Assembly (NCBI GenBank): GCA_032622095.1
Contig: CP136064.1
Location: forward strand, 37,190,426-37,254,425
Reading direction: 5' to 3'
Source: Siphonodentalium dalli
Taxonomy: Eukaryota > Mollusca > Scaphopoda > Gadilida > Siphonodentaliidae
DNA: 64,000 nt
The position numbers were made by a program, and so were the translations under genes. The notes beneath the pieces were generated by a model. That model saw nothing but the letters and a program-made list of their open reading frames with translations, did not search any database and had not been told where the DNA came from. Positions 35,417-46,810 of this stretch are shown here, piece after piece. How positions within the stretch are numbered: position 1 is the stretch's first letter; each line of letters opens with the position of its first letter.

Positions 35417-36428
35417 CAGGTCGGGCACACATCAAAAACGGTCTACGTAGCCCGTTTTGTCTACTGTAGCCCGATTGAGCTACGTTTTTAATGTGATTTA
35501 CACGCCTCCTGCGATTATCGCCATACCACGACAAAAGCGCATTTCGAATTGTCGTGCATTAGTTGTGTACCACTATCACGTCTACAAAGAAGCAAAAAAC
35601 TCAACGACTCACCACGGCTTTAATACCTTTTGAGTGATTCAAAATCGATTTGTTTTGGTCAATTTACAATGAAAAACCGTAAGAAATGATCATCAAAATC
35701 TCTTGATCAAAATGGAAATCTTCATCAAATCTGAGGTAGTTCCGGTCGCAATAGTGTTCGTAAACATCCGTGTGCAGGCGATAATCTGATTGGTTGCATT
35801 TAGCCGGGGATTAATGGTATGTTCTTAATGGGATTTCAGTGTAACATCTATCTGTTGGAATGTACGGAACGACAAATGGACAACCATATTTGTATAACTG
35901 TAATGTTACACGAGGTGCTTTCAAATTTCAAAGTAGAGTTGTGAATCGTGTTTCCGTAGGTTGCCTTCTCTGAATGGCGGTCGCCAAACATTTAACAAAT
36001 ACTCGTCTCCGAGTGAAGCTGTTCGCTTTATCCAATCAGGTGAGCCACATAAACTGGACGTTCTTGACCTTCAAAAATAAATATCCTGCAAAAACAAATG
36101 GATTGTTCCCTACTTTTTATGGCAAAATCTGATATTTTCGGGAAAGTCACTACCAAACGCTAACACTACAGCCTACAGGTCTTAATTAAAACATCGTTAA
36201 TTGCGCCTAAGACGCGGTAAGTGGTTGGGTTTTTTGCTTCTTTGTAGAGTGTAGGCGCAATAGTGGTACACAACTAATGAACGAAAATTCAAAATGCGCT
36301 TTTCTTCTGGTATGGCGGTAATCGATGGAGGTGTGTAAATCACATTAAAAACGTAGCTCAATCGGGCTACAGTAGACAAAACGAGCTACGTAGACCGTTT
36401 TGGTAAATTTGGATGTGTGCCCGACCTG
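35417..36428. mobile_element. 1-kb MITE with long inverted repeats and TTTAT duplication
   Basis: The ends are CAGGTCGGGCACACATC and its complement, with about 230 bp of paired arm including GTCTACGTAGCCCGTTTTG and CAATCGGGCTACAGTAG complements. TTTAT flanks both ends directly (35412-35416, 36429-36433). CAG...CTG ends resemble hAT-type MITEs, although the duplication is shorter than the usual 8 bp. Confidence 0.75.
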
Positions 36429-37320
36429 TTTATCTCCCTCTTAATTTATTAATATTATTGACTATCATTCTGGCAAACTCCTCAAATATATGTTGACTGT
36501 AATACTCAATTACCGCAGTGATTGAAGTGAAGCTGCCCTAGTGAGCATTTATTTATTCTTTGAAAATTGTGCCAAAATTTAGGTAACCTAATTTCGATGC
36601 ACTTTTTTTAAGTTTTTCGTTGATGACCCTTGGGTAACGGCTAAACAAATTAGTATTTATCTATAATAGTACTTATATTTACCGCTTTCCTATTTCAGAA
36701 TATGATAAACAAGTGGTAATTGTGCCGATAAACGACAATAACATGACTTTTAAAAAGTTTTGACAGAGACAGATTTTCAAACCAATATGGCGGCCAAAGG
36801 TCCAATTCATTCTGAACTCCTCGACCTGTGACCTCTGGTGGTGACGGAATCTGACGAGGTTTGCCGAATGGGTCCAATTATTAATTAATTACAGGCGTTC
36901 GGGTATTCCCGCCTCTTACGGACAAAGCCGAAGTATGATTTTCAGCGGCGTATTGTGATTTTTCATGGGGGTTTTTATCAATTGATGTCTATTTTAACTA
37001 AGTTATCAAAACAAAATAACTCACCGGTAGCCATTACTGCTTCTGTTGAATTGGAAGTCTACTGAGTATTTATAAAACTGAAAATAAAATACACACGCAT
37101 ACATAAATATATTTAAAACCAAATATCTGGTTCCAGTATTATTAAAACAAAATTCGAATTGTACGAATTGTACTAGTATTATGGTTTAGAAACCGGCATT
37201 ATATATATTTATTTTGTAACCGATGAGGTTGATAAATTATGCATAAAATAGAACGAATTCGATATATTTTCTATCACATGAGCGATACACAAAATAACGG
37301 AGAGATTTTGTTGAAGTAAC

Positions 37321-37646
37321 ATACGATTTTAACTACATGTAGCGCCCTGCAATATATCAAAATAAAATTTAAATTATACATACTGATTTCTCTGGTGTTT
37401 TGTTTTGTTTTTTTTAAATAAATTATAAATTTTAGTACTTAATTGATAGATAAAATTTTAGATGTTGTCATGTAGGTATTTTAACTATGATTCAACTTAT
37501 GTGAATGTGCATAAAATTGATGTTACCCTGTGCTATCTATGTGTTTTATTTATATATGTAATTGTTTGGAATATGTTCCTCCAACTTTTAAATAAAATTT
37601 ATCTTATATATATTGCAAGGCGCTGCAGTTAAAATCGCAATCGTAT
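37321..37646. mobile_element. Small MITE, about 37-bp inverted ends
   Basis: ATACGATTTTAACTACATG...AGCGCC.TGCAATATAT at 37321 is mirrored by the complement ending TCGCAATCGTAT at 37646. The interior is AT-rich and non-coding. Confidence 0.75.
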
Positions 37647-38759
37647 TGTTATTCATATTAAAAATATAAATTGCGGTCGATAGGGCCTAGCTACATCATT
37701 TAATTATTTTTATATATATCCAAGATTTCACATGACGCATAGCCATTTAAAATATGTGTATGAGAACTAGTTGCAATTTTGTATGCATATTATATATGTT
37801 GCCTGTAACACCCCCCCCCCGAGATATAAAATGATATATACTGATGCGCCAATTCGGCATGTGCTGGAAAACAATTCTCAGGAAATTATTCCATAATAAT
37901 ATAATAATAAATTGAATTTCACTAAATAAAAGAGTTCTAAATATTATGTATATTTTAATTCAGTTATTGCAACTGAGAAATAAAACAATAAAGTACGGTA
38001 CAAATAATATACTTACATATGTTATGCGCTTCGTCTATGATCCAAGAAAGAACAAACTAGCTATGAAAAACAAATCTGGAACGGCTGTATATATCCACAA
38101 AAATATCAATCCACCCGCGGAATTATAGCGCCTAATCAGCCACTGTCCAATGATGTTGCCAAATTAAGTTCCTTGACCCCTCCCATAGAAGTTTCATAAA
38201 GATCAACATAATTAAATTGTATTGTTTTCAGTTGTCTTTGAAAAAAAATAGTATCTCCGCAGATGTCAGATTATAAGAATTTCAAGCCACTTATAGTTGT
38301 GGCACATAACAATTAACACGCTGGGTACAATAGATAATCCTTCTTGTTGTTACTACAATTTGTAGGCTGGAAAATTGGTAGCCAGGTAAATTACTGTAAA
38401 AACACAGAGGGATTATGAAAGGCTTTAATTAAGTTGTAGTCCCGCATCTGATATGTCCGGTATTCGAGAATCCAGCGATTTGCCCCCCCCCCCCCTCCAG
38501 CCCATGCAAACCCCAAATCATCATCTGATATACAGCTGAGCTCGATCAGAGTTTCAGATTCTATTATATTCAATTTTTATTTAATTTTAATTGTTTAGAT
38601 TAAAAAAAAATTGTATATATATTTAAGCAAATTAGCCATCCTTATTAAATATTATGTTCCATATTATATAGAAAAAATAACTAATTCGTTTGACAATAGG
38701 ACTGGACTGGCTATACAATTTGTAATATTTAGCAATATTTATTAATCACTTATAGGCAG

Positions 38760-39060
38760 AAGAGGAATGGCCGATCGGGAGACCGGGTAATTTCCCGATG
38801 GGCCGGAGGCCGGACCAAATTCTGATTCCACGTGATTTTTTATCAAGCGAGAATCATAGAGTTTTTTACGGTTTGGGGGGGGGTGGTATGTGTGGTTAGT
38901 GTAAACAATATTTATTTGAACCGTTGCAAAAGAACAGAACATCACATTGACAATTATATTTGAGAAGAAAAAAACATAGTTCAAATGAGGATTAGATAAC
39001 AAGCCATGAGCCTATGGCTTTTTATAAAAATCCTTTCCTCCAAAAATGTTACCCCGAGTG
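38760..39060 (+). mobile_element. Older partial copy of the hAT-like left end
   Basis: GGCCGATCGGGAGACCGGG at about 38773 is the same block found at 39123, and downstream TAAACAATATTTATTTGAAC and AATGAGGATT blocks also match the 39111 copy. A diverged, probably truncated relative lying just before the younger copy. Confidence 0.6.
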
Positions 39061-39666
39061 TCAATACAGAAACTAGGCCTACAGGGTAAATAATGTGACG
39101 TTCGGGGGGGCAGAGGCGGACTGGCCGATCGGGAGACCGGGAAAATTCCGGATATGGGCCGCCACATTGGCTAGTCGTAATTTTGTAATTAAATGAACTT
39201 GTCAGCATCATATAACACCACGTAAAGACCCCGTTAATCTCGAGATTTTAACGGAAACTCCGAGCTGTAAATCCCAAAAATATTCTCACGAACAACCACG
39301 AACAGCCCTGTGTGTCCTGGTCTCTTGTCCGTATATAGCCGTGTGCATTTGGTTTAAACAATATTTAATTTGAACTAATACAGAACATAATTACATACAA
39401 TAAATACAAAACATATAATTTTTTTTAGTGTTCAAAAGAGGATTGCAATCCCCTTTTGAACACTAAAAAAAATTATATGGCAACAAGCTTGGGGGCTTTT
39501 GTTAAGTCCTATCCTTAGGAAATAAATGTGCATTTGTCTGGAGTTAGACCGCTATAGATGTTAGAATTTATGCAATTTTTCACGTAAAATTATCTGAATG
39601 GTCTCATACCGGGAATAAAAAGAACCATGGTTTATGAATATATAGGATATTAGGCCAGAGCACAGG

Positions 39667-40159
39667 TGTCCCGGTGTCTAGGGTTTAGATGTTGAATTGG
39701 CCGTGTCGGGAACATTGATAACAATAACTGTCCGTAGCTTTTGATAACTTTATATGTGTATAAGTCATAGTGATAAACACAGCAGGAGCATCGGTAAAAG
39801 AGGTCTAGTCTGATCGGCTGATGGAGAGAGAGTGGTTTTTTCGTATCTCTCGACGCCAGTAGTTATTACAACGTATGGTGTATCATATCATGCATCCTAA
39901 TAAGGTATGATGTATATGATACACCTACCATGTGACGTGCATCATGCCATCGGTATGGTGGAACGATCGTGGTCTGATACTTCCAACATATGAGATGGTA
40001 GTACATGTCACATCCAATTTAGAATATGATCTTGATAATTATGATTGTATCTATTCTATTAGTTATATCTCGATGTGCTGTGTTTATCTGTACAATACGT
40101 TATAGCAATAACTGGGAACATAATTATATATCAACCGATATCTTCTGTACTATCGGACA
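39667..40159 (-). repeat. 3' LTR of the gag-only element
   Basis: 493 bp, TGTCCCGGTGTC...ATCGGACA, nearly identical to 43691-44183. Confidence 0.92.
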
Positions 40160-40178
40160 GAGTCCCCTCCTTTAAGAG
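40160..40178 (-). promoter_or_regulatory. Polypurine tract
   Basis: On the minus strand AAAGGAGGGGACTC ends directly at the 3' LTR, the expected plus-strand primer site of an LTR element and evidence for its orientation. Confidence 0.7.
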
Positions 40179-42704
40179 TTCCCAAAACTATATATAGTAT
40201 TGGGAACTAAAATTTTGATAAAATCCGAGGGTACAGAAGATAGTTGGATCTATGAGTATAATCGCGAGTGGCGAACCTAAAAAAAATCAACACATGGATA
40301 TTCATACATAAAAACTCAACAGCAAACGAAACGAGAGTTATTTATCCATGGCGAGTCTGGTAAACAGTATGTCACTAGGTTACTGGATTAGCATCGAACA
40401 GTAAGTCACTGGAGCACTGGTTTATCAGCGAATAGTTAATTTAATCAGGAATTTGTAGAGAAGTTCTGGCTTGGCGGGTATAATGTGATATATGTGTCCA
40501 ATATAAATATTCGGCAAACGATTATATCCAAGGTCGGATAATCAACACCATGTAGAACACTGGTGTGTGAAGTAGAGAATAATCACACATGCAGGATACA
40601 GTTAACTGACATCAACAATTAAGGATGATAAATGTTATTGTCCGTGCGGCGTGAGAATGTGTAGTAACCGATATATTCATCAGTTGGGAAGGTATATGTA
40701 GCTTCACAGGATATCGTCTTTGACATCTCTGGTCTTAGTCAGCAAGCGACGTGGAGTCAATGACGTAACGTGTAATGATCGGTGTACATGTAACAGCAGT
40801 GTACAGTTGCGATCAAATGTCAATTATTTTATGCCAATGTGTATCAAACGTATCAGCGATATTCATGAACGATCTGGCAGCATATGCGTCATTTAGTTAT
40901 CATCTAAGGAGCTGTGGCGGCGTCAACGCAGCGGTGAAACAACGACTGTATACAAGACGCCGAACGAGGAAATGCAGCAACGAGTGTTTATTTTGGACAG
41001 TCGGTGGAATAGCTATGTCCGATAATCTTGTGAGGACAGTGTCAGGAACGGTCGAAGGTCAACAGCGGTGTCGCTAGATGTGGTCGAAACACCAATGTCT
41101 GGTCCGGTCTGCGTGTCTGGTATGTCAGCATGGTGTATATTGGATGGTCCATCGCGTGTGACGTCATTAGCCTGACTTACAGTACCAACCATTGATCGTG
41201 TTTGGCGAACCACATTTGTTCGACATAAATGACACGAATCTAAATAATGTGTTTGTAAAAAGAACACAATAAACCCACAATAGCTAATAAGCATATTGAA
41301 ACCAAAATATGTCCAAAGTACGAATCATGAAACAAAATCAGTGACTCGCCAATGCAATTTGCATTTTCATAAATTTTGAACCTGTTCGTAGAGCATTTCC
41401 ATAAAATGTAAAGAAAAATGGTCATGCAATAAATGAGGGATATGAACATTAAGGGAATTGGGTTTATGATCAATAAAATGTGATCGTAGGAAGTAAACAA
41501 AATATGTCTTGAATCATGACATTAAAGGTAATCGCTAGATATATGTATATCACGCCATAAAATTTCATAAAAAATGTAATTGTCGCTGAAAACAATTGCT
41601 GTGCGATAACCAAACATGCCTGCCGCGACGATATGTATAATAAAACAATCGTGTAACTCTTTGTTGTGAAATTATTGTTAAAATCGGGTGAATTAGCATT
41701 CACCATTCCAGTAGAATTAGAACCAATCAATGTATGATTGCGACTTCGTTAAACTATTCACAGCTATTTATGAACAATCACGTGGTAATGAAATACCACA
41801 TACATGTACTTCTCCGCTATCTATATCATGTTATATTATATTCGCATATTTATCATTGTAAACTAAACTCAATATGCGGTTTACAGAGTGAATAAAATAG
41901 TATTATACTTGTGCTTGGTATAATCCATCGAACGACCATTCTTATTTAATAACGCTTAGCATTCCATTACCAACACTAGGGTTAAATATCCCTGCGTATT
42001 TCAAGTCAAACCAGGAATCCGAGAGTTGTGCACACCACTCGAAATTCCGCTATACCTACATTCAATCCATCCGGGTAATGCTTCGTGGTACCACAAATTG
42101 TATGCTAAGGATGCATGGTCAGCAATGACGATTAATGATAATCTATTTTTTATTAGTATTACGATTGAACGTTGTACTGTGTGTATAGGCAATTGGCAAC
42201 TCATCGCGGTGCTTACCGATACAATAACCTACATAACACGCATGTCAGCTGAGTTATGGACTCTATGCAATACTCATGCTGGTCAGTTCAATTGTATGTG
42301 CAAATTTATCATCTCAATAGCTTTACACGATATTCCTGGACTCGTTGTCCAGATACATAAATCAAGAAAACCTCATGCTTGGTATACAGAAAAGTTTGCA
42401 TGTGTTGTCGGCACTAATTTAAGCGTGCAGTGGCACAATGTTGGATATATTTATGTTATACATGCGTAGACTATGAATATTAAGATTATGATTTAAATCA
42501 TGTTTGTGTTATTTAGTTCAATTGTTTATCATTTCTATTCCTTTGTTATACGGAAAGTGAACATTCAGGATTTTGTTATACATTGTTTGTTATTCCGTCA
42601 GGACTACAATATATAATGATTTACGGATGCATAACTGTTGCACATTTATACTGGTAAGTATGACTTTAATGGAATCCTGATATTAATTCTGTCAGACAAA
42701 TTGT
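40179..42704. other. LTR-element interior without recognisable pol
   Basis: Downstream of gag there are only short minus-strand frames. Two of about 86 codons (41240-41500, 41470-41730) have hydrophobic segments, and a plus-strand frame runs from about 41960 to 42469 without an ATG start. No RT, RNase H or integrase motif was found in any frame. The hydrophobic frames could be remnants of an envelope-like gene, but I cannot support that. Confidence 0.45.
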
Positions 42705-43391
42705 CTATTTTGTTTCCCGTGTGCTTATAACACGAATGATATCATTCACGCCTGCTTGTGTAGATGCATCATATGAACGCGAATTTAAATCGATATCCAT
42801 GTCAGAAACAGTTGTTTGTACATATGGGTTTATGTTATCAGAGGCAACATTTTCAATTTCTTCAGTTTCGGCCGCAAAAGCATCTGAATTATTATTGTTT
42901 TGCTCATTTGCGCGCAATCTATCTGCCCATGTACTTCTGATCACACCATCGGCATTTATGCGTTCTTGTGTGAACTGAGTTAAAAATTCGAAAACTGAAC
43001 CTCTGCTGGTCTGCAGAGCAAATTTAATTAATATTTGATCAGTCGCATCAATTGCTTGGCCATAACGATATAATTCGTTGGTCCATTCAAGAAAAGATTT
43101 AGGGTCTCCCGAAAAAGGGGTGATAACATTTGTCACACCAGTTGCCATCTGAATTGCTGACGAAATGCGTGTGGCGTCCAACTGTTGGTCTATTGCACTA
43201 TTAAAATGATCCAATTGTGTGGAAATGCGATCCAGTACGACGCTGTCATTTGCGTTTCGTACCTCGTGATTTTCATGGGTTTCATGCAATATAGATCGCA
43301 TTCGCTCTATCTCTCCATCAATTTGGGCGCTACTATAATTAACGTCGTCCGAAAAGGAAGGACAGGAAAGGTGACTTTGTGTCATATTCAT
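42705..43391 (-). CDS. Gag-like protein of the LTR element
   Basis: A 228-aa ORF from the ATG at 43391; the frame is open further upstream to about 43484 but with no better ATG. The first part is helical and charged (DGEIERMRSIL...). The middle has ITPFSGDPKSFLEWTNELYR, the typical start of a retrotransposon capsid domain (PF..G....F..W). A glutamate/asparagine-rich tail follows. There is no CCHC zinc knuckle. It lies just inside the 5' LTR after the primer-binding site. The role is inferred: particle assembly with enzymes supplied in trans. Confidence 0.7.
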   Translation of the reverse strand: MNMTQSHLSCPSFSDDVNYSSAQIDGEIERMRSILHETHENHEVRNANDSVVLDRISTQLDHFNSAIDQQLDATRISSAIQMATGVTNVITPFSGDPKSFLEWTNELYRYGQAIDATDQILIKFALQTSRGSVFEFLTQFTQERINADGVIRSTWADRLRANEQNNNNSDAFAAETEEIENVASDNINPYVQTTVSDMDIDLNSRSYDASTQAGVNDIIRVISTRETK

Positions 43392-43659
43392 CTTGATTTT
43401 AATTACTAAAGTAATTGGGAATAGAAAAGGCAAAAGTGCAGGTATATAAGAAATGAATAATTTGAGTTGGGTTGGCACATGCACATTCGAATTGTGACAT
43501 TACAGAATTGCTCTAGAACATAGTGCGGGTATTGTGTATATTTAATTTGAAATTATTAGACGAAAAGAAACGTCCTGGTTGGTATAGTAAGTACTCACGT
43601 ATGAACGAAAACACAAGTTCTGGTTCCAAGCTCACGAGCACCATTGTCCCGTGACGAAA

Positions 43660-43690
43660 CACAAGTTCTGGTTTACTGCTACGGCACCAT
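43660..43690 (-). promoter_or_regulatory. Primer-binding site
   Basis: Read on the minus strand, one base after the LTR end comes TGGTGCCGTAGCAG, which starts with TGG as a tRNA 3'-end complement does. A similar TGGTGCTCGTGAGC follows about 40 bp later. The tRNA is not identified. Confidence 0.6.
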
Positions 43691-44183
43691 TGTCCCGGTG
43701 TCTAGGGTTTAGATGTTGAATTGGCCGTGTCGGGAACATTGATAACAATAACTGTCCGTAGCTTTTGATAACTTTATATGTGTATAAGTCATAGTGATAA
43801 ACACAGCAGGAGCATCGATAAAAGAGGTCTAGTCTGATCGGCTGATGGAGAGAGAGTGGTTTTTTCGTATCTCTCGACGCCAGTAGTTATTACAACGTAT
43901 GGTGTATCATATCATGCATCCTAATAAGGTATGATGTATATGATACACCTACCATGTGACGTGTATCATGCCATCGGTATGGTGGAACGATCGTGGTCTG
44001 ATACTTCCAACATATGAGATGGTAGTACATGTCACATCCAATTTAGAATATGATCTTGATAATTATGATTGTATCTATTCTATTAGTTATATCTCGATGT
44101 GCTGTGTTTATCTGTACAATACGTTATAGCAATAACTGGGAACATAATTATATATCAACCGATATCTTCTGTACTATCGGACA
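43691..44183 (-). repeat. 5' LTR of the gag-only element
   Basis: 493 bp, ending GGACA at 44183. It differs from the other LTR at roughly two bases (CATCGATAAA vs CATCGGTAAA; GACGTGTATC vs GACGTGCATC). Confidence 0.92.
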
Positions 44184-44534
44184 CAGGGGCCTGTAACGCG
44201 CTCCGCTGTCCGCCCCCCTTTTGCGCTGCCCATATACGCCTCAGCTATATACGCGCCTGTTTCACGCTAATGGTATAATAATAACATTATTATACCATTA
44301 GCGTGAAGCAGGCGCGTATATAGAAGCGGCGTATATGGGCAGCGCAAAAGGGGGCGGACAGCGGAGCGCGTTACAGGCCCCTGTGGCCAGAGGTGCAAAT
44401 GGAATTATGCAAAAACATGTATTTGGTCTGCATCTCATTCGGGGGGGGGTGCAGTTGGAATTTCCGAAGGTGGACTGTGGACACCCCCGAACAGATGGGC
44501 CGGTATTATATTAATTTGGCCCAGTCCGCCTCTG

Positions 44535-46103
44535 CACTTCTAAGGCTGATATATAATTATATAATTATGTAATATACAACACAATTGAAAATAAAGGTAG
44601 AAGATTGCTGCCCAGGAAATGAGCCTAGTAATAAAGTCCACTATACAATTTGACCATCGCCAAAGTTATTTATTTCGTTTTGTTTTGTGTTTTTTATTTA
44701 GGCATTTTATGAAAACATCATTCTCCATAACTTTTCTAAATTCATAGGTGCGAACACGTTTTATTACTTTCCAAATTTCTATCGCGATTGAGTTGTCGTT
44801 CGTTACCCGGAAGTAAAAATGGAAGAAAATGTTAAATTTACTGATTAAATTTAGAGATTAGCAGCTTCTATTGATAAAATGATTGACAACACGTTTGTCA
44901 GAAATGTTAATTATGTGGATCCAAAGGTGTGTAACACCTTTTCAACTTCAATTCGTTAAGTGGCAAGTGGTTAAAATAAATTTGTCAAAAAGCAATCTCT
45001 GAATCTGAATTTCACTGTTCAAACTGAAAGTGAAAGTTGAAATTTGAGATGTAGATCTCGGAGAACTGAAAAGTTGTGTGTGCAGCTAAAGCATCCACAA
45101 CTGTTTATTATATAGAAGAAGAATGCGCTTTATTTTTGCAAACATGATTATATCAATAAGATATCATTATGATATCTGCCCGACTGCAGCCAGGGTCTAT
45201 ACCCTAGGTAGCTTGGCCATATCAATACGATATCAATATGACAAGTGCAAAATGGTTATATTAAATTGAGTTGAGCTTGCAACATATGCATGTACAGCTT
45301 ATATATCATCCTCTGAATGTAAATCAGTTATAAATTTGGCATACGTTTATGGTAAATGCTGCAGATGAATTTCAATCAGTTAACTCACTCAGTTATATTG
45401 GAGATAACAGTGAAAGAGAACAATTAATTAGTATACTTGCAGTTTACACATTAAGATAGTTTAAATAAAACTAGAGTTGAGCATGCAATTCAAGGGAAGA
45501 GTAATGCATTGGAATGTCAATGCATGCCTAGATTAAGATAAAATTTTAATTAAAGTCAATTAATCCTGGCCGGTTTAATATTTTTCAAACAGTGTCATTT
45601 ACATGCATATTGCACGATATCGAATCGTTACCAAGAAATTATTATCAGATAACTATCGATAAGATCATACTTATCTGACAGTGGCTAATATTCTTAGTTA
45701 TGCTATGTTCATATGGAAACTTGACTAAGATTTAGCCAGTAGCTGGAGCATTGATTAAAACACTATTACAATAGTGCAGTATATCATTCAGAAATGGAGT
45801 CATAATACCTTTTGCCGACAAGCGTTGATTTATGTGTGTGTTCATGAGTCATGTCTGTGAAACGAAAGATATTATTGAAGATCAAATGTCTAATTACACA
45901 CATTCAGACACTAGCAGCCAAAAATAAATTAAATTCCAACAACAATACAGGTATGGTTTTATTGTATCATATCACTATCAACATGCTGTCACAGAGATAA
46001 TAGCAAATAGCATGGTATCGATAAGATATCGGCCTGGTGTCGGTATATCGATGCACGACAACTGCGATACAATACGAGTAAAATACGATATCGGCTTGAT
46101 ATA
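44535..46103. other. No gene seen; subterminal region of the 34-kb insertion
   Basis: AT-rich and without an ORF of interest. Toward the right end GATATC-type words cluster (about 45160-45240 and 46010-46100), mirroring the left subterminal region. Confidence 0.5.
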
Positions 46104-46118
46104 TGCATGTTTGCTGGG
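46104..46118 (-). repeat. Right terminal inverted repeat of the 34-kb insertion
   Basis: TGCATGTTTGCTGGG, exact complement of the left end, followed by the TA duplication. Confidence 0.9.
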
Positions 46119-46230
46119 TAGCGACGATTCGATTAATAAATATCCAGATAATCGATTTTTGTAAGAGGCGATAAACTTTCTAAAATAAATGCAGAAAAAA
46201 TAGTGACTTGTACACTACATTTGAAGAAAC

Positions 46231-46539
46231 ATGTCGATCCCGTATATTCCAACAGATATTGAAAAGTGGAGAAAACATTTCAGAGACATGATTGATGGGA
46301 AGTTAACGCCAGATAATAAGGGTCGCTACTTTATTGCCAGAACTAAAAATAGTGATAGTGATAGTGAAGAAGACGTTCTAAAACCACATATTAAAGTAGT
46401 GACGCCCGTCGCGCAAGCGATTGAAAAGGCTAAGGTCGAAGTTGTAGCAAATAAGTTGACAAACACACGTAAAGCGTCCAAAAAAACCACCAAGAGAGTG
46501 TTAACTGGAGGTTTGTCTAATAATAATAAGAAAATGTAA
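46231..46539 (+). CDS. Polinton gene D, small charged protein (right copy)
   Basis: 102 aa from the ATG at 46231. YIPTDIEKWRKHF at residues 5-17, DSDSEE at about 42-48, then an Ala/Lys-rich part and a basic, Gly/Asn-rich tail (TTKRVLTGGLSNNNKKM). The tail is lost by a frameshift in the left copy, so this is the better version. Possibly a small nucleic-acid-binding or core protein from its charge; not recognised. Confidence 0.62.
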   Translation: MSIPYIPTDIEKWRKHFRDMIDGKLTPDNKGRYFIARTKNSDSDSEEDVLKPHIKVVTPVAQAIEKAKVEVVANKLTNTRKASKKTTKRVLTGGLSNNNKKM

Positions 46540-46567
46540 AGCGAAGTGTCATTCGATTAGCCAAATC

Positions 46568-46810
46568 ATGAATGAATACAGAGAGTACCATACTGATAAA
46601 TTGGCATTATTTGAATCACCAGCGGTCAAAGATCTATACCCTAGACCCGGGACGAACGTACTCTTAACACGACGGTTGTATACCACACCATATTCTCTCT
46701 TTTTATGGCTACTTATAAGAGTGATCGTTCTTCCAATAATTCGCGATAATGCACGGGTGTCATTTATGCGGAAATATTTTATCGACGAACTACAATCTAC
46801 AAAGACATAA
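46568..46810 (+). CDS. Polinton gene C, small conserved protein (right copy)
   Basis: 80 codons from the ATG at 46568, 28 bp after gene D, with the YPRPGTNVLLTRRLY motif and a hydrophobic second half. Its 3' third overlaps the start of gene B (46749) in another frame. Differences from the left copy are single substitutions, consistent with some coding constraint or young age. Confidence 0.55.
   Translation: MNEYREYHTDKLALFESPAVKDLYPRPGTNVLLTRRLYTTPYSLFLWLLIRVIVLPIIRDNARVSFMRKYFIDELQSTKT

Larger units (their letters stand above)
39667..44183 (-). mobile_element. LTR retroelement, gag only, minus orientation
   Basis: Two 493-bp direct LTRs starting TGTCC and ending GGACA, CAGG duplicated on both sides (39663-39666, 44184-44187), a primer-binding-like TGGTGCCG next to the right LTR, a purine tract next to the left LTR, and a gag-like ORF on the minus strand. 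The LTRs differ at about two positions, so insertion is recent. The 3.5-kb interior has no recognisable protease, RT or integrase, so the element depends on a helper. A 4-bp duplication fits Ty3/Gypsy-type integrases, but the gag is too generic for firm placement. Confidence 0.85.
39661..44385. mobile_element. Palindromic MITE split by the LTR element
   Basis: The MITE is 39661-39666 plus 44184-44385. The arms CACAGGGGCCTGTAACGC... and ...GCGTTACAGGCCCCTGTG pair for about 95 bp around 44282. A direct 7-bp duplication GCCAGAG flanks it (39654-39660 and 44386-44392). The LTR element entered six bases into its left end, duplicating CAGG. Confidence 0.82.
39111..44534. mobile_element. hAT-like element with CAGAGGCGGACTGG ends, filled by nested insertions
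   Basis: CAGAGGCGGACTGGCC at the left is mirrored by GGCCCAGTCCGCCTCTG at the right end (44534). Without the nested palindromic MITE and LTR element it would be about 0.7 kb, a non-autonomous size. No convincing 8-bp duplication remains: the left flank is a G-run and the right flank is CACTTCTA. A small perfect hairpin lies at 39417-39475 (TTCAAAAGAGGATTGCAATC). Confidence 0.65.
12065..46118. mobile_element. 34-kb TA-flanked insertion with CCCAGC termini
   Basis: It is flanked by TA on both sides (12063-12064 and 46119-46120), and the palindrome partner shows the uninterrupted site. The ends are 15-bp perfect inverted repeats, CCCAGCAAACATGCA. Both ends are followed by GATATCG/CGATATC-rich subterminal sequence (about 12080-12600; about 45160-45240 and 46010-46100). 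It carries a nine-exon DUF4806 gene, a tnp2-like transposase ORF, several fold-back elements and a nested hAT/MITE/LTR stack. Either a very large transposon moved as one unit, or a small one grew by later insertions. The family cannot be named from sequence alone; TA duplication with CCCAGC ends does not fit the classic CACTA termini. Confidence 0.8.

Noticed and set aside
36695-36877. Short ORFs between fold-back elements
   Set aside because: About 60 codons each, with no motif and no sign of splicing.
41240-41730. Hydrophobic minus-strand frames as an envelope gene
   Set aside because: They are short, separate frames lacking cysteine pairs, a cleavage site or a signal peptide; AT-rich sequence readily gives hydrophobic frames.
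42026-42469. A 147-codon plus-strand frame in the LTR element
   Set aside because: It has no ATG at its start, runs antisense to gag, and shows no recognisable motif.
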